A DNA stretch of 64,000 bases from Beroe forskalii (lineage: Eukaryota; Ctenophora; Nuda; Beroida; Beroidae): the NCBI GenBank assembly GCA_011033025.1, contig WFMF01000078.1:187001-251000 (forward strand), read 5' to 3'. Below, piece after piece: positions 1 through 10,670 of this stretch. The position numbers were made by a program, and so were the translations under genes. Below the pieces are notes generated by a model, which searched no databases, was not told where the DNA came from, and saw only the letters and a list, made by a program, of their open reading frames with translations. Each line of letters begins with the position of its first letter. Position 1 is the first letter of the stretch.

Positions 1-73
1 TCTTACTATTATTCAAAGTAAAATTGCAATTTGTTCTAATATTTCGAAGCAGGAAGATTCCTTATCCTGGTAC

Positions 74-220
74 CTGATACTGGGGTGGGTAGGGAGGGTA
101 GACGTACTGGGGGCTCTGCATGCCACCGTACACCGGACCCACAGTCTGCGGCATGCCCATGACGGGGCCCTGGGTACCACCCTGCATCTGTCCAGGTGGG
201 TACTGCACGTACATCACGTC
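74..220 (-). CDS. WNK-like copy A, Pro/Tyr/Gln/Met-rich exon
   Basis: This 147-bp exon, phase 0 at both ends, encodes DVMYVQYPPGQMQGG and ends VYPPYPPQYQ. It is the same length as copy B exon 27306-27452. It is the last copy A exon in the window; the next should lie left of position 1. Confidence 0.75.
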
Positions 221-3200
221 CTGAAAAGGATGTGAATATGACTAGGGAAGACGAAAAAGCAGAAGTTTCGTGGAAATTAGGGCAGCATTGTCCATCAATT
301 ATTGTAGAAACTGGGGATGTTCGGTTTTTGAGCATTTACTGTACCTGTGGCACATATTGGGCAGTAGGGATGCTACACACACTGCTCTTATCATCGCTCT
401 CGATTATCTTAGTGATCTTGAACTGCCCCGCATCCTTCAAATCTCTGAAATCATTGAAATGCTGGTTGTTATAGTGGTGGACTTAAATATCAAATAATTT
501 TCAAGCATGCTCACGAGACAATTCATATCCAATTTTCATGAGGCACCAACATATATCTATATTTTTGTCAAATTTCGCGATCAGTAACTTCGTATATTTT
601 GCACCAGCATTGAAGTATTGAACTTTTCACTTTTGATCCAAGGTAACCTGATCGAGGTGTTATTGACGAGAGGAGGGGATGCTCTGGCCCGTGGAGTGTT
701 GGTGCCACTGTCGTGATCCGCTGACTTCGTTGACATCTGGTCAAAGTCCGGGACTTGACCACCCTGAACAATCAGAGGCTTATCAGCTTGATTATAGCTT
801 GAAATTTGACACAAATACATTAAATTTAAAGGAGTCAACACCAAAGCGTGAAGTAGATGAAGGTTGAAGCAGATGGAGGAATCAAGCAAAAAATAAACTC
901 TGTACATGAAATGAAGAACCGGACCGGACATTTCAAGAACAGAAAGCAAGAGCTGAGTTAGCAGTCAAATTGAAAGATAAAGTAAGCGAAGAACCATAAG
1001 TGAAATGGGTAATCCGAAGGGGTGAAGTTGTAAGCAATGGCTCATATTCGGACTTGAACTCTAGGTGAAAGTGGCAGAATTCCACTGATTAGTATGTCAT
1101 ATCAAACGAGTTTGCATTTCAACAGTATAGTCCAACGCATTTTTGCATAAAAAAGGGCTGACCCCCGAAATCGAAAATAACAAGCTGATTTCACATGGAT
1201 CAGTTCATATTGAGTCCCATGAGGTCACAGAAAAAGTTTACCAAAATCTGAGTGGGGCAAATATGATTTTTTCGATTTTCCCTCAGGCTAGAGGGCGCCT
1301 ATGTTCAAAATAGGATATCTCAGCTTTTGAATGAGATACAGAGCTCCATGAATACCTCAAAATGACCGCAATGGTCGAATTATGTTGGGCGGATGAGGTT
1401 TCCAAGGCTCTCAGACCCTTACTTTTCGAGATATCATCGATAAACCTATACGCGAGTAGCTTATTTGAGCATACGCAGGTAATATGTGTATAATTCCAAC
1501 AAATTTCGACAATAGCCACCAAAAATTGAAAACGTTAAGCTGATTATGCATGGATCAGAGGTAAGTGGATCAGGTGATGTCACAAAATAGTCTTAATCTA
1601 AGTTCTGTGAGGATTGAATCCTGATTTTATGCCATTTCCCTCAAGTTAAAAAGTTAAAAGTCCACATTATCGGAAATTATGATTATGTTTGTAGGTTTTG
1701 GAATTTGTATTGACTTCATTGTGAGCATTCTGCTTAATGATAGCTGTCGAATAGCTGCATATATGCAGCTATTTGGCCAAATAGTGGCATATATGACATC
1801 TTTTTGAAACTATGCCACAATACTAAGATGCAGCAGAGATGTAATAAAAATGATTATCCTTTTCACAAAAGTAGCCATTTATCTACAAGTAGCAAAAACC
1901 GCTTCAGTCTACCGACAATCGATAGTGAATTATAGATGGTTTTATACGCCCTATCACTAGTAAAAATTTGAAAAAAGTGATTCCATGTTAAATTGTCCTA
2001 ATGTCTGTTTTATGTGATTGTGTCTGCGAAATTTGTTTAATATTAATTGTCATTAATCTAGGGAATGTTTAAAACAAAGCTGAAGCTTCAAGCTGTTAAG
2101 AATTTTCTAAAAAATTGATTTTTCATCATCAAGGTTGGCATAAATTGATTTTTCCATATTTTATGTGGTCAAGAAATTTATGTGATTGTAGGAGAGCCTA
2201 CCAAAATGATTTAAAATTGATACTATCCATTATGCCTTGAAATTAAAGACTAATTGATGCTTGGAAGATACTTACATTAAGAATAATTCCCGCTTTTTTT
2301 GTTAGAATAGTGTCATATATGCAGCTATTTACAGATTTCCTATTTTTATGAAAATCGGAACCCATTTCCTCTGGATAAGTATATTGCACCTTCCTTGCAT
2401 AGATAAGAGTATGACCAATCATTTGGAACCCGTCTTAAAGCAGTGCCGAGTTGTCCAGTGTGATCCTTCATGAGTATCAAATGTTTCTAAATAGTGTCAT
2501 ATATGACACTTTTTGTGCAAAACTGTTAAATAGAGTCATTTTGCTATTTATTTTCATCTAGGCGTGTAAAATTTTGTTGAATAAGGTTCAGTACTGAATA
2601 AACTTTACATACTGGGCAATTTTTAAGCTCATTCCAATTTAAATCATATCTATTATAAGGCAAAATATATAGTGAACTACGATCATTTTCTTTAATTCTT
2701 CGAATAACAACTATAAAACAAACTGACAGCCATCCAGCATGGTTCCAATGAATAGTTAACCAACTTTGTATGTTATTGTAATCATTTTTCGATGCTTACA
2801 GCTATTATTGATCCAACAGCAGGTTGAATTTTTTACAAAAGTGTCAAATATGACACTTTTTTGAAACAAATTGACTTAAATGTCTCGTTATAAGACTTTT
2901 TCAGGTGATAATTGTTGAATATTATTTGTAACATCCTAGGTTTTGATTTGGGGATTCATTACAGAATCTAAACAATTTTCTTAGCCTTCCTGATAAGAAA
3001 AAGTGATTTTAGCCTTAGGCCCCATTCTAGAACCTGTAGTAATGTTAGTACAACCTGATTTTTGAAGGACGTCATGTTAGTATTGTTTCAGTGTCGTCAC
3101 ACAATCATAATTATGACTATACTATCGCAACATTCATACATGTTTCTACTCCTCTCTAAAATGGGAACGTACTGTAATAACCAGCCACCACCAAGCGCTA

Positions 3201-6200
3201 TTCAAGTTCTTAAGTATTTTTAGGCACATTTCTTCAAGGAGTAACCTTGCATATCAATGGGAATTGGGGATAATATGCAAGCATTTTGATTGAATTATGA
3301 AATAGCTCAGAGCATAGCGTGGAGAGGAACAGGACACCCCTCTCTCTACATAGTGCCAATTCGATTATCTACCTCCCACTTCACTGTTGGACTAACATGA
3401 AAATGACTAACACGCTTTTGCAACGCAACATACAATAATACAGTGGGTTGTTTAGATCTGGGCAACCTGACATACAAATATGAACGGGGTTGCCTGTTTC
3501 TGTAACTTGAGCTCCCTGGCAGAGGAGGAGCAATGCTGCAATAGCATTTGTAAACAGTGATGAACAGTGTCCTCTAGCGACTGGTAAATGTATACAATCG
3601 GAACTGTTGATTATTTTCACAATTTTATTTCTGTGGATGTTTGTTGTCAAGCAGGTCACATGTTAGTAATTTTGTCCTTTTATTATCCTAGATGTTAGTA
3701 CAATATGTTGCATAAGTTGCCTGGGTTTTTGAATGGGGGCCTTCAGAAAATTTGCCATATCAATCTAGCTATATCTCAGCCCAGCTTTGCACAGTCTTTA
3801 TAAGTTTGGTTCTATTTCAAAGCTGCTGTTTCGTAGAAAACGTTAAAATAATATTCAGAGGCTCTCCTAGCAATTTTACCAATTAAATTTAAGCTTTTTC
3901 AGGTAAAATACCAAATTTTCAGAGGTCTTCATGAAAATTGGCCGATATCTCAATAACATTAGCATGAATGCCTCTATGGAAGTTTCCAATCGTCTCACAG
4001 GGCTCTTGTGGACAACTGATAAGTTTTTTCAGAGACACAAATAGATTTTATTGAAAGTTATGGCACTTAAATGATGGTGTCATTGAAATTGCAAAAAGTG
4101 TCATATATGACACTATTTGGACCCTTTCTTCAGGAGGCATTCACAAAAAAGTAGCCATACTGGGTGTAAAATAAGCTATTGAAGGCATCAAGTATATCCT
4201 GAATTGAGCTTGGAAGGAATATTGGAGGCTCTCCCACTTTTGGCTTATTTTAACAAACAAACTCCTAAAAAATTTTATTTTTTTCGAAAAAAATGAAAAT
4301 TTGGTCATTTTTGATGCTTCACTGTGAACAGAGTTGAATGAAAATCAAAGAAAAAATCATTGCTGCTTGAACTTCAAGCCTTCTACTACTACTGTAAACA
4401 ACTCCTGATGATTCCAGAAGTTGAAATCATTTCTAAAATTCAACTTGAAAACAATTGGGTAAATAGCTGCATATATACAGCTATTTGCTAGACACTTATC
4501 AAGAACTGAATTTAAATTATTCCAATGGCCATTCCTACCAGGCTTGAATTGTTAGTAAAGATATGCTCTTAACTCTCAGGAAATGATTGACAGGCTAAAA
4601 ATCTACCGGCTGCTTGAGTGCACCAGTGCTAATTATATGATTGGTATCTCAGGTAAGCTTCTAAAATACCAGCAAAGGCTAAATTGAATTGAATTTTGGC
4701 TCGCGTTCGTCCAGTGGCGACAGATTGATGCAGTTCAAGAGGCAGATGTAATAGAACTGCCCATAAAAGCCCATGATGGGATGATGATGCAACAACACAT
4801 GGTTGTTGAAACCCCCTTGGTAGTTAGATTTTGGAATTAGGTTCAAGGGATATACCTATCCTCAAACCCAACTTTCTTACCATCTTGGAGTGCTTCCAAG
4901 ACCATTACTTAAACTATTAGACATTCTTTTGGAACCTGGATGATGACAATTGAAAGATTCGGAGTGAAATTCTTGAGTTGTGGTTAACATGCTTGAGGAG
5001 GACTCTCTGATTTAGCGACAGTATGGTGATGATTGGAACACAATATTGAAGATTGATTGAATAATATACCATAATAATATATCATGTATGATTCTTCAAT
5101 TTTGAGCTAAAGAAATTAGACATTCTATGAAAAATTTCAATCCCTATCTCTGCTTGAGTTTTGTATGTGATGAGATTTTCTACAGTTCCATACTCCATAG
5201 AAATATTAAAGATTGCTACTGAGGACTTGTGACTCTATTATAATACCAGTTGACTTCTGAAATTTGAGCACTGAAAACTAGAATCCCAGATAGTAGATAG
5301 GAAATACCACCATGGCCAACTCAAGACTCCTTAATCTCTTGGAAGTTCCTGAGTGAGGTTTTGAAACCACAATTGTTCATCGAAAAGAATACATTCCATT
5401 CAAAAGGACCACTTTACATAAACAATAATATCATAGAAATGATGCATATCCTGATAATCAACATGACATCAACTTTGCAAACGAATGTGGGTCCCAAGAC
5501 CCATGCTTTGTGAGTATTTCTATTATCTCCACTGAAGAAATAAGAATAGCTGAACATATTGATCGCATCTCTGTGGGTCGAGTGCTTCTTACTTTCTTAA
5601 TCATGTGTGTTTTTGGATGTGGTTTAATTTGAACTCTTATCTAGAACTGTGTTTCTAACTCTAAGGCTATAAACAATAACATCATTGAAATGTATCCACT
5701 ATCCAGCTTCGAGTCAAAAGTCACTCCAATGCTCCGATAATTTGGATTTTTGGATGTCTTCTTTGCATTTGAACTGATATCTATTGCTTTGATGGGCAGT
5801 TCTATAACAAAAGCCTCTCGAATTGTAACACTTTGTTGCCACTGATCAAATATGAGCCAAAATTCAATTCAATATAGCCTTTGCTGGTATCATATAATGA
5901 GCACTGGAGTACTCAAGTAGTTGGTAGATTTTTAGCCTGTCAATCATTTCCTGAGAGTTAAGAGCATATCTTTACTAACAATTCAAGCCTGGTAGGAATG
6001 GCCATTGGAATAATTTAAACTCATTTAAGCAGAATGCTCACAATGAAGTCAATACAAATTCCAAAACCTACAAACATAATCATAATTTCCGATAATGTGG
6101 ACTTTTAACTTTTTAACTTGAGGGAAATGGCATAAAATCAGGATTCAATCCTCACAGAACTTAGATTAAGACTATTTTGTGACATCAACTGATCCACTTA

Positions 6201-9200
6201 CCTCTGATCCATGCATAATCAGCTTAACGTTTTCAATTTTTGGTGGCTATTGTCGAAATTTGTTGGAATTATACACATATTACCTGCGTTTGCTCAAATA
6301 AGCTACTCGCGTATAGGTTTATCGATGATATCTCGAAAAGTAAGGGTCTGAGAGCCTTGGAAACCTCATCCGCCCAACATAATTCGACCATTGCGGTCAT
6401 TTTGAGGTATTCATGGAGCTCTGTATCTCATTCAAAAGCTGAGATATCCTATTTTGAACATACGCGCCTACGTGCCTGAGGGAAAATCGAAAAAAATCAT
6501 ATTTGCCCCACTCAGATTTTGGTAAACTTTTTTCTGTGACCTCATGGGACTCAATATGAACTAATCCATGTGAAATCAGCTTGTTATTTTCGATTTCGGG
6601 GGTCAGTGCAAAAATGCGTTGGACTAGTATGATTTGGAAGAGGGGTAGATTCAGTGATTTTATATGTATGAACTGAGTTGGCTAAGCTGTCAAAACATTA
6701 ATATTATTTTAGAACAGAAAATACGACATACCTTCTCTACGAAGCTTGACTGGGAGCTGACAGACTGAGAGTAGTGGGGTCTAACTTGGGCCTGCTGCTG
6801 GTCCCTCGCGATATCCCTATCTCTCTGCATCTGAGCATCCCTCTGACCCTGACCCTCCCTCTGCTGTGCTTCCCGCTCGCGCTGTGCTTCTCTTTCTCTT
6901 TGTGCTTCCCGCTCTCTCTGTGCTTCCCGCTCGCGTTGTGCTTCCCGCTCTCGCTCCCTCTGTGCTTCCCGTTCCCTCTGAACCTCTCTTTCCCTTTGTG
7001 CTTCCCGTTCCCTCTGTGCTTCCCTTTCTCTCTGCGCATCTCTCTCCCTCTGGGCTTGAGCCTCCCGCTCCCGCTGGGCTTGGTGTTCTCTTTCTCGTTG
7101 GGCCTTAGCGTCCCTTTCTCGCTGAAGGTCCTGTTGGACATCTCTTTGCTGCTGACCTGAAACGTGAGAATAATATCAATCTGCAAAAAAGGAATTGTGG
7201 CAATGTGGCAGCAGCTAAGTCATGTTCCAATATAGCTGCCTTACCCATTAGAATGTTTCTTAGACTAGTTGCCATGCAAAATCCATTAAGCTTCCGTTTC
7301 ATGTCTCCGCGTTCATCACTTTAAATAATTCAAAGATAATAGTAAAATACGGGGCATAGTGTGAACGAACAATCACAATCAAAGAGCAGGACAATAGAGA
7401 TGTCATGTGGTTACAGCAATCAACTATGTACATGGTAGTGAACTCGACAAAAATTTCCCTATTCATTAATTTGAAGGAACATATGGTATCAAATCAGTAT
7501 TATAACCACCAAAACCGTTGGACGGTTGGTCTAGTAACCCCCCGCTGGTTTGGATGTGATCAGCCCATTTTGTCTCTTTTCAGGTTCCGTTGTCACATCC
7601 AAACCCGCGGGGGTTACTAGACCAACCGTCAACGGTTTTGGTGTGATATCTTGACAGATGTATGTAGTTTAAACCCATGTTACTCGGACCCCCGTTATTC
7701 GGACCCCCGTTATTCGGACCCCCTTTATTCGGACCCTCGTTATTCGGATCCCCGTTATTCGGACCCCCGTTATTCGGACCCCCGTTATTGAGACCCCCGT
7801 TATTCGGACTCCCGTCATTCGGGCCCCCGTTATGCGGACCCCTGTTATTCGGACCCCCGTTATTCGGACCCCCGTCATTCGGACCCCCGTCATTCGGACC
7901 CCCGTTATTCAGACCCCGTTATTCAGACCCCCGTTAGTCGTATTTAAACTCATTTTAACATAATCAAGTCGAAAATCCCGTGTAAACATAAATTTCTTCA
8001 AATCCCCAATTTCTACAAAACGTCCGTGTGTACTCACGTGCTGAAATATGGCAACTAGATCTAATTTCGTGCATTAGTCGTATTTAAACTCATTTCAACG
8101 TAATCAAGTCGAAAATCCCGTGTAAATATCAATTTCTTTAAATCCCTAATTTCTACAAAACGTCCGCGTCAACTCACGTGCTCCACTAGTTCATCGTATA
8201 TTTCCCATCCCTATTCACTGCAAGACATGGAGAAACCATTATCAGTAGACCATCGTATCACAGAATAGGATTACAGTACAATTTTTCGTCATAAACGTAA
8301 TTTCAATCAATTTGCAGTTCAATTTTTAGAAGCCTCCCACGACAACAATCTTCGACCGATCGCCCTGAAACTCGTTTTATAGCTAAATCTTAAGGTCTTA
8401 AAAGCAGCATATCAAAGTAAAAACATAATCCGATGAAAACTATTTGAGTTAGAGATGTCCAAAGTAGCGCAAAATAGCGTTCTATCGCAAAATACGCTAT
8501 TTTAGTGGTTTTACGCGATTTTGATGACGTCATCACAGCACCCAAATAGACTGAAACCAACTTCCCATATAGCCTATAGACAATTCCACCTTAGTACAAC
8601 ATACTTTGACCGGTCTCATCTCAAGATAAGTTGCAGTTCTTGACACCTCACTCATTTAACTTTTGTCCTATAATTTGAAATCGATTTTCACCGTACCTTA
8701 GAAAATCGCGTATATCTCGATGAAAAATCGAGATAGCCCAATAATCCGTATGATTTTCTGAAAGCTCTTTAAATTTGCTAAAAATTGTTCCGAAAAATCA
8801 GACCGCTATCTCCTTTCCTTCTTGGTGAAAAATGCGCTCGAAATTAGCCTATTTTCGCTAAAAAAGCAATAAAATTTCGCTAAGTTGATGACGTCATAGT
8901 GACGTGAAAATGACGTCACCAGAACTTCTCTTATAGCCTATAACATTTTCCCATCTTAGATCAACAAAACCTGACCTCGATCATGGCTCTACCATTTCCC
9001 GTTCTTGAGATCTCATCGTTTTAAATTTGCTCCTAATTATCATGATATATATTATATCTATATTATGCTATCACCCTGTGACACTCAAATCTCTAACTTA
9101 TACCCCTGGCCAGTCTTTTTTATTACCGCGGGGGGTTACCGCCCTGGCCAGGGCGGGAATAGTAAGTTAGTAGTAGAATCATGGATTTTCTACGTCATAT

Positions 9201-10532
9201 GCACACTATTTATCCACTCATTTCTGAATTCCTGAATTGATGGACAAACAGTTATTGATCAAATCAAATTTAATTAAAAACAGTTCCGGATAATTTTGAA
9301 TTTTAAAATAAGATAGTTGGAACGCATTTAAAAACTTACTTCTTTGCTGCGTGTCGACTTGGTTGGGTGGCACATCCAAGTCGCCTCCCTGCTGAATAAA
9401 TTGATTTATACGATTAGCTTGATAATACACAGTAGGCATCGGCCCTGTTTTCAAGAATTGCGCCCCTGCAGGCATCGGCCCTGTTTTCAAGAATTGCGCC
9501 CCTGCAGGCATCGGCCCTGTTTTCATGAATTGCGGTCCCGTACTAAAGTTGTGTGGATAGTGCGTGGGAAGTACAGATCTGTTCCATGAATTCTGTGCCC
9601 ATTGGCAGTTCTGTGCCCATTGAGAGTTCTGTGCCCATTGAGAGTTCTGTGCCCAATGAACAGAAGAGGGCACAGTCTGAGCATCTGTGCAGAGGTAATT
9701 CAGCTTGTACACGGTACAAGTAATCGGAGGGGAGGAGACTTTCTGAGGGGCGACTGTAGCGATCTGTTTGGGTTTGTTCTGGGGAGGCACCCCGGTTTTC
9801 AGTCTCCCACTGAAGACACTGTCGGTAGGGCTCAAGTCAGGAGGGGGCGTTTGAGGGGTGGAGGCGGGAGATCGCTTCGCGGGTATGATCGGTTTCGCGG
9901 GTATTTCTTTAGCCGGGCTCACTGGAGATTTGGTGGGGGATGGTAGCTGCCTGACCAGTGATTCCCGGGGGTGTCCAGACACTCCACCAGCATTTGAAGG
10001 GAAGGTATGAATACAGGGGAGTGACCGAGGCCTTGTCACAGCGGGCTTTGTTTCTGGGGTGGTGGTGGTGGTGCTGGTCGTTGTGCCCTGATCAGGGCCA
10101 CTCATAGACATGGTCCTTTGTCTCTGCAGTCGCTGTGGTGACATCACTGACCCGTGCCATGACAACCTCCTGATCACCTGATGTCTCTTCAAAACATCCG
10201 GATTATTGGCACACGAGACATCAGCAGTTGTTGTCTTGACAACATCCTCCTCATCATCTGTTGCCATGGCAGCAGGCTCATCATCAGGAGCCGGCACCTT
10301 GTGACACAGCGCCCCGTAATGTTCCGTGTAATCGAGGGAGAAGTTCTCACAGACGGCACACACCTCCGGCACCGGCTCAAGAGGCGGCACCTGGTACTGT
10401 CCTAACCTGTCCTGGACCTCCGACATGGATATGACGTCATAGCGCCGCATGGGACGGGGGAAGCCAAGCCATCGGGGTGACTTCCAGGCAGCAGGGGGCG
10501 GGAGGAGGGTTATGTTTCGTGGGAATTCATCG
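74..10532 (-). CDS. WNK-kinase-like C-terminal regulatory region, copy A (5 exons, partial)
   Basis: Five minus-strand exons fit GT-AG rules with matching phases: 10532-9340, 7156-6732, 763-648, 444-345 and 220-74. The gene continues past the left edge. The product is a P/S/T/Q-rich tail followed by a QRE/RERE coiled coil and an M/Q/Y/P-rich stretch. I saw no enzyme domain. The WNK suggestion comes from copy B, whose downstream exons carry RFxV/I motifs and a C-terminal coiled coil, and from CCTL-like exons upstream on this strand (19967-21133). Exon 1 starts with a single base (c) after a conserved acceptor; its phase matches the phase-2 donor at 19967, so the two exon groups may be one gene. 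All exons are intact. The 5.5-kb transposon lies in the intron between 6732 and 763. It could instead be another scaffold or adaptor protein. Confidence 0.6.
345..444 (-). CDS. WNK-like copy A, small exon (DLKDAGQFKITK...)
   Basis: This 100-bp exon takes the two bases carried from exon 763-648 and ends in phase 0 at CCACAG|GTAC. It encodes DLKDAGQFKITKII followed by SVCSIPTAQYVPQ. The FKITKI stretch is of interest because WNK tails carry short F-x-V/I type motifs, but it is not a clean RFxV. It matches copy B 26931-27030. Confidence 0.7.
648..763 (-). CDS. WNK-like copy A, small exon (GGQVPDF...)
   Basis: This 116-bp exon enters in phase 0 (GGQVPDFDQMSTK...) and leaves in phase 2. It is the same length as copy B exon 26625-26740. 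The product is Ser/Thr/Asn-rich with no recognisable domain. The donor AG|GTTACC is weak but the downstream phase matches. Confidence 0.7.
1129..1740. repeat. Left terminal inverted repeat of the foldback element
   Basis: It is the reverse complement of 6021-6625 with scattered mismatches. It ends at TGCTTAATGA, where the nested insertion begins. Confidence 0.88.
1741..4506. mobile_element. Nested ~2.8-kb insertion carrying CATATATG palindromes
   Basis: In the right arm the outer and inner inverted repeats are contiguous (TTAAGCAGAATGC next to TTTAAATTATTCC, in reverse). In the left arm the same junction is split by 1741-4506, with TGA on both sides (1738-1740 and 4507-4509). All seven palindromes of this region fall inside the segment, two at its left end and one at its right end. 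I found no convincing coding sequence or simple TIR. Class unknown. Confidence 0.7.
1750..4486. repeat. Seven dispersed ~24-26-bp palindromes with CATATATG-type core
   Basis: Copies are at 1750-1773 (perfect), 1780-1804, 2306-2330, 2489-2514, 2837-2862, 4093-4118 and 4461-4486. They combine two half-sites, AAATAGTGTCATATA and AAATAGCTGCATATA, around a central ATAT. The copy at 2306 is a hybrid with one half of each type. The form suggests a dimeric protein binding site or cruciform. Function unknown. Confidence 0.85.
4511..4702. repeat. Inner inverted repeat, left copy
   Basis: Matches 5854-6019 in reverse, including GGCCATTCCTACCAGGCTTG and the Ser/Thr-free run TGATTGACAGGCTAAAAATC. It is the inward continuation of the left TIR beyond the nested insertion. 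Confidence 0.8.
5854..6019. repeat. Inner inverted repeat, right copy
   Basis: Inverted relative to 4511-4702 and contiguous with the right TIR. Between the inner repeats (4703-5853) is AT-rich sequence in which I see no gene. Confidence 0.8.
6021..6625. repeat. Right terminal inverted repeat of the foldback element
   Basis: It is inverted relative to 1129-1740 and directly abuts the inner inverted repeat at 5854-6019, showing the uninterrupted arm. Confidence 0.88.
6732..7156 (-). CDS. WNK-like copy A, Q-R-E-R repeat coiled-coil exon
   Basis: Acceptor GTTTCAG is at 7157 and the donor is just below 6732. Entering with one carried base, the exon reads SQQQRDVQQDLQRERD and then about 15 repeats of AQRERE, ending in SSFVEK. 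The highly charged heptad-like repeat predicts a long coiled coil or single alpha-helix. The repetitive DNA leaves other frames open on both strands; only this frame joins both neighbours in phase. It is 18 bp (six codons) longer than in copy B. Confidence 0.75.
7507..7643. mobile_element. 137-bp hairpin MITE
   Basis: Both ends start CACCAAAACCGTTG when read inward. The arms are inverted for about 55 bp (CCGT, GGTTGGTCTAGTAACCCCC, GGTTTGGATGTGA) around a loop of about 25 bp containing TTTGTCTCTTTTCAG. No clear target duplication is visible. Confidence 0.8.
7680..7934. repeat. 15-bp tandem array (TTATTCGGACCCCCG), ~17 copies
   Basis: The unit TTATTCGGACCCCCG repeats with small changes. Because 15 is divisible by 3, it leaves long repetitive open frames on both strands, which are not genes. 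Confidence 0.92.
7935..8215. repeat. ~140-bp sequence in tandem, also at 59515-59625
   Basis: Two copies start TAGTCGTATTTAAACTCATT at 7935 and 8075 and contain AATCAAGTCGAAAATCCCGT and an ACGTCCGNGT..CTCACGTGCT end. A third copy directly precedes the DIRS-like element at 59626. This is a dispersed repeat family. Confidence 0.85.
8461..8990. repeat. Diverged direct repeats with TGACGTCA sites
   Basis: Segments near 8523-8625 and 8887-8985 share GATGACGTCAT, then TATAGCCTATA and CCATCTTAG/CACCTTAG followed by CAACA..CTGACC. Several TGACGTCA (CRE-like) palindromes occur here. They sit inside the copy A-specific insertion. Confidence 0.55.
9139..9156. repeat. Perfect 18-bp GC palindrome near the insertion's right end
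   Basis: CCGCCCTGGCCAGGGCGG is its own reverse complement and lies just inside the right limit of the copy A-specific insertion. CCCCTGGCCAG at about 9103 is a partial copy. Confidence 0.8.
9340..10532 (-). CDS. WNK-like copy A, large P/S/T-rich exon
   Basis: This exon runs from acceptor CCCTCCCTAG before 10532 to donor GTAAGT after 9340. The frame is open upstream of the first ATG (10450) to the acceptor, so the exon is probably internal rather than the gene start. It encodes a CxxC followed by a third Cys (VCAVC...ALC), an Arg/Ser segment RRLSWHGS, a long P/S/T-rich linker with PAK-type repeats, about four six-residue WAQNSQ repeats and three 12-residue TGPMPAGAQFLK-type repeats. It is 12 bp longer than the copy B exon, which keeps the frame. 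Its function is unknown; it reads as a disordered scaffold region. Confidence 0.75.
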
Positions 10533-10554
10533 CTAGGGAGGGAGAGTTGAGCAG

Positions 10555-10670
10555 AAAATCAGAATGGGTAAATCGGAAGAAGATGGGAAGATCGGACTAA
10601 GATGGGAAGATCGGAATAAGATGGGAAAATCAGAATAATAGGAGGTGGAAAAAAGAGAAACCTATTTATA
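10555..10670 (-). promoter_or_regulatory. Conserved TATA-like box and 19-bp repeats upstream of copy A exon
   Basis: On the minus strand a TATAAATAG sits at 10670-10662, about 130 bp upstream of the large exon, followed by imperfect 19-bp repeats of the type GATCTTCCCATCTTATTCC (10640-10555). The same layout is kept in copy B. The open frame and conserved acceptor argue that the exon is internal, so an alternative internal promoter is possible but unproven. Confidence 0.35.

Larger units (their letters stand above)
1129..6625. mobile_element. 5.5-kb foldback DNA transposon with ~0.6-kb TIRs, no evident transposase
   Basis: The ends are perfect inverted copies starting AGTCCAACGCATTTTTGCA. 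The inverted homology continues for about 610 bp (1129-1740 against 6021-6625). The element is flanked by AGTAT at 1124-1128 and 6626-6630. The homologous site in arm B (about 26265-26275) has a single AGTAT, so it is the empty site and the 5-bp duplication is real (a 3-bp GTA reading is possible if the TIR starts one base earlier). A 79-codon frame is open in both TIR arms (1283-1522 minus, 6240-6479 plus), but it is simply the shared repeat. I saw no transposase, so this looks like a non-autonomous element. Superfamily unknown. Confidence 0.88.
7500..9165. mobile_element. Repeat-rich ~1.65-kb insertion in copy A intron, absent from copy B
   Basis: Copy A and B introns match on both sides (7405-7497 and from about 9165) but B has only about ten bases at this place (near 25405). 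The inserted block contains a hairpin MITE, a 15-bp tandem array, a 140-bp direct repeat, diverged direct repeats and a GC palindrome. It may be several elements stacked together; I could not define clean ends. Confidence 0.7.

Noticed and set aside
1283..1522. 79-codon frame present in both TIR arms as a gene
   Set aside because: Its duplication is a consequence of the inverted repeat; no recognisable domain or codon bias.
7680..7934. CRISPR-like array
   Set aside because: Units are directly adjacent with no unique spacers; the genome is eukaryotic. The same applies to 28780-32470 and 52843-52990.
7669..7937. Repetitive frames (TGVRITGV / FGPPLFGP)
   Set aside because: The 15-bp tandem array keeps frames open on both strands; no splice sites or start context.
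9139..9165. Helitron 3' end
   Set aside because: A terminal hairpin is present but the expected CTRR end and A|T insertion site are not.
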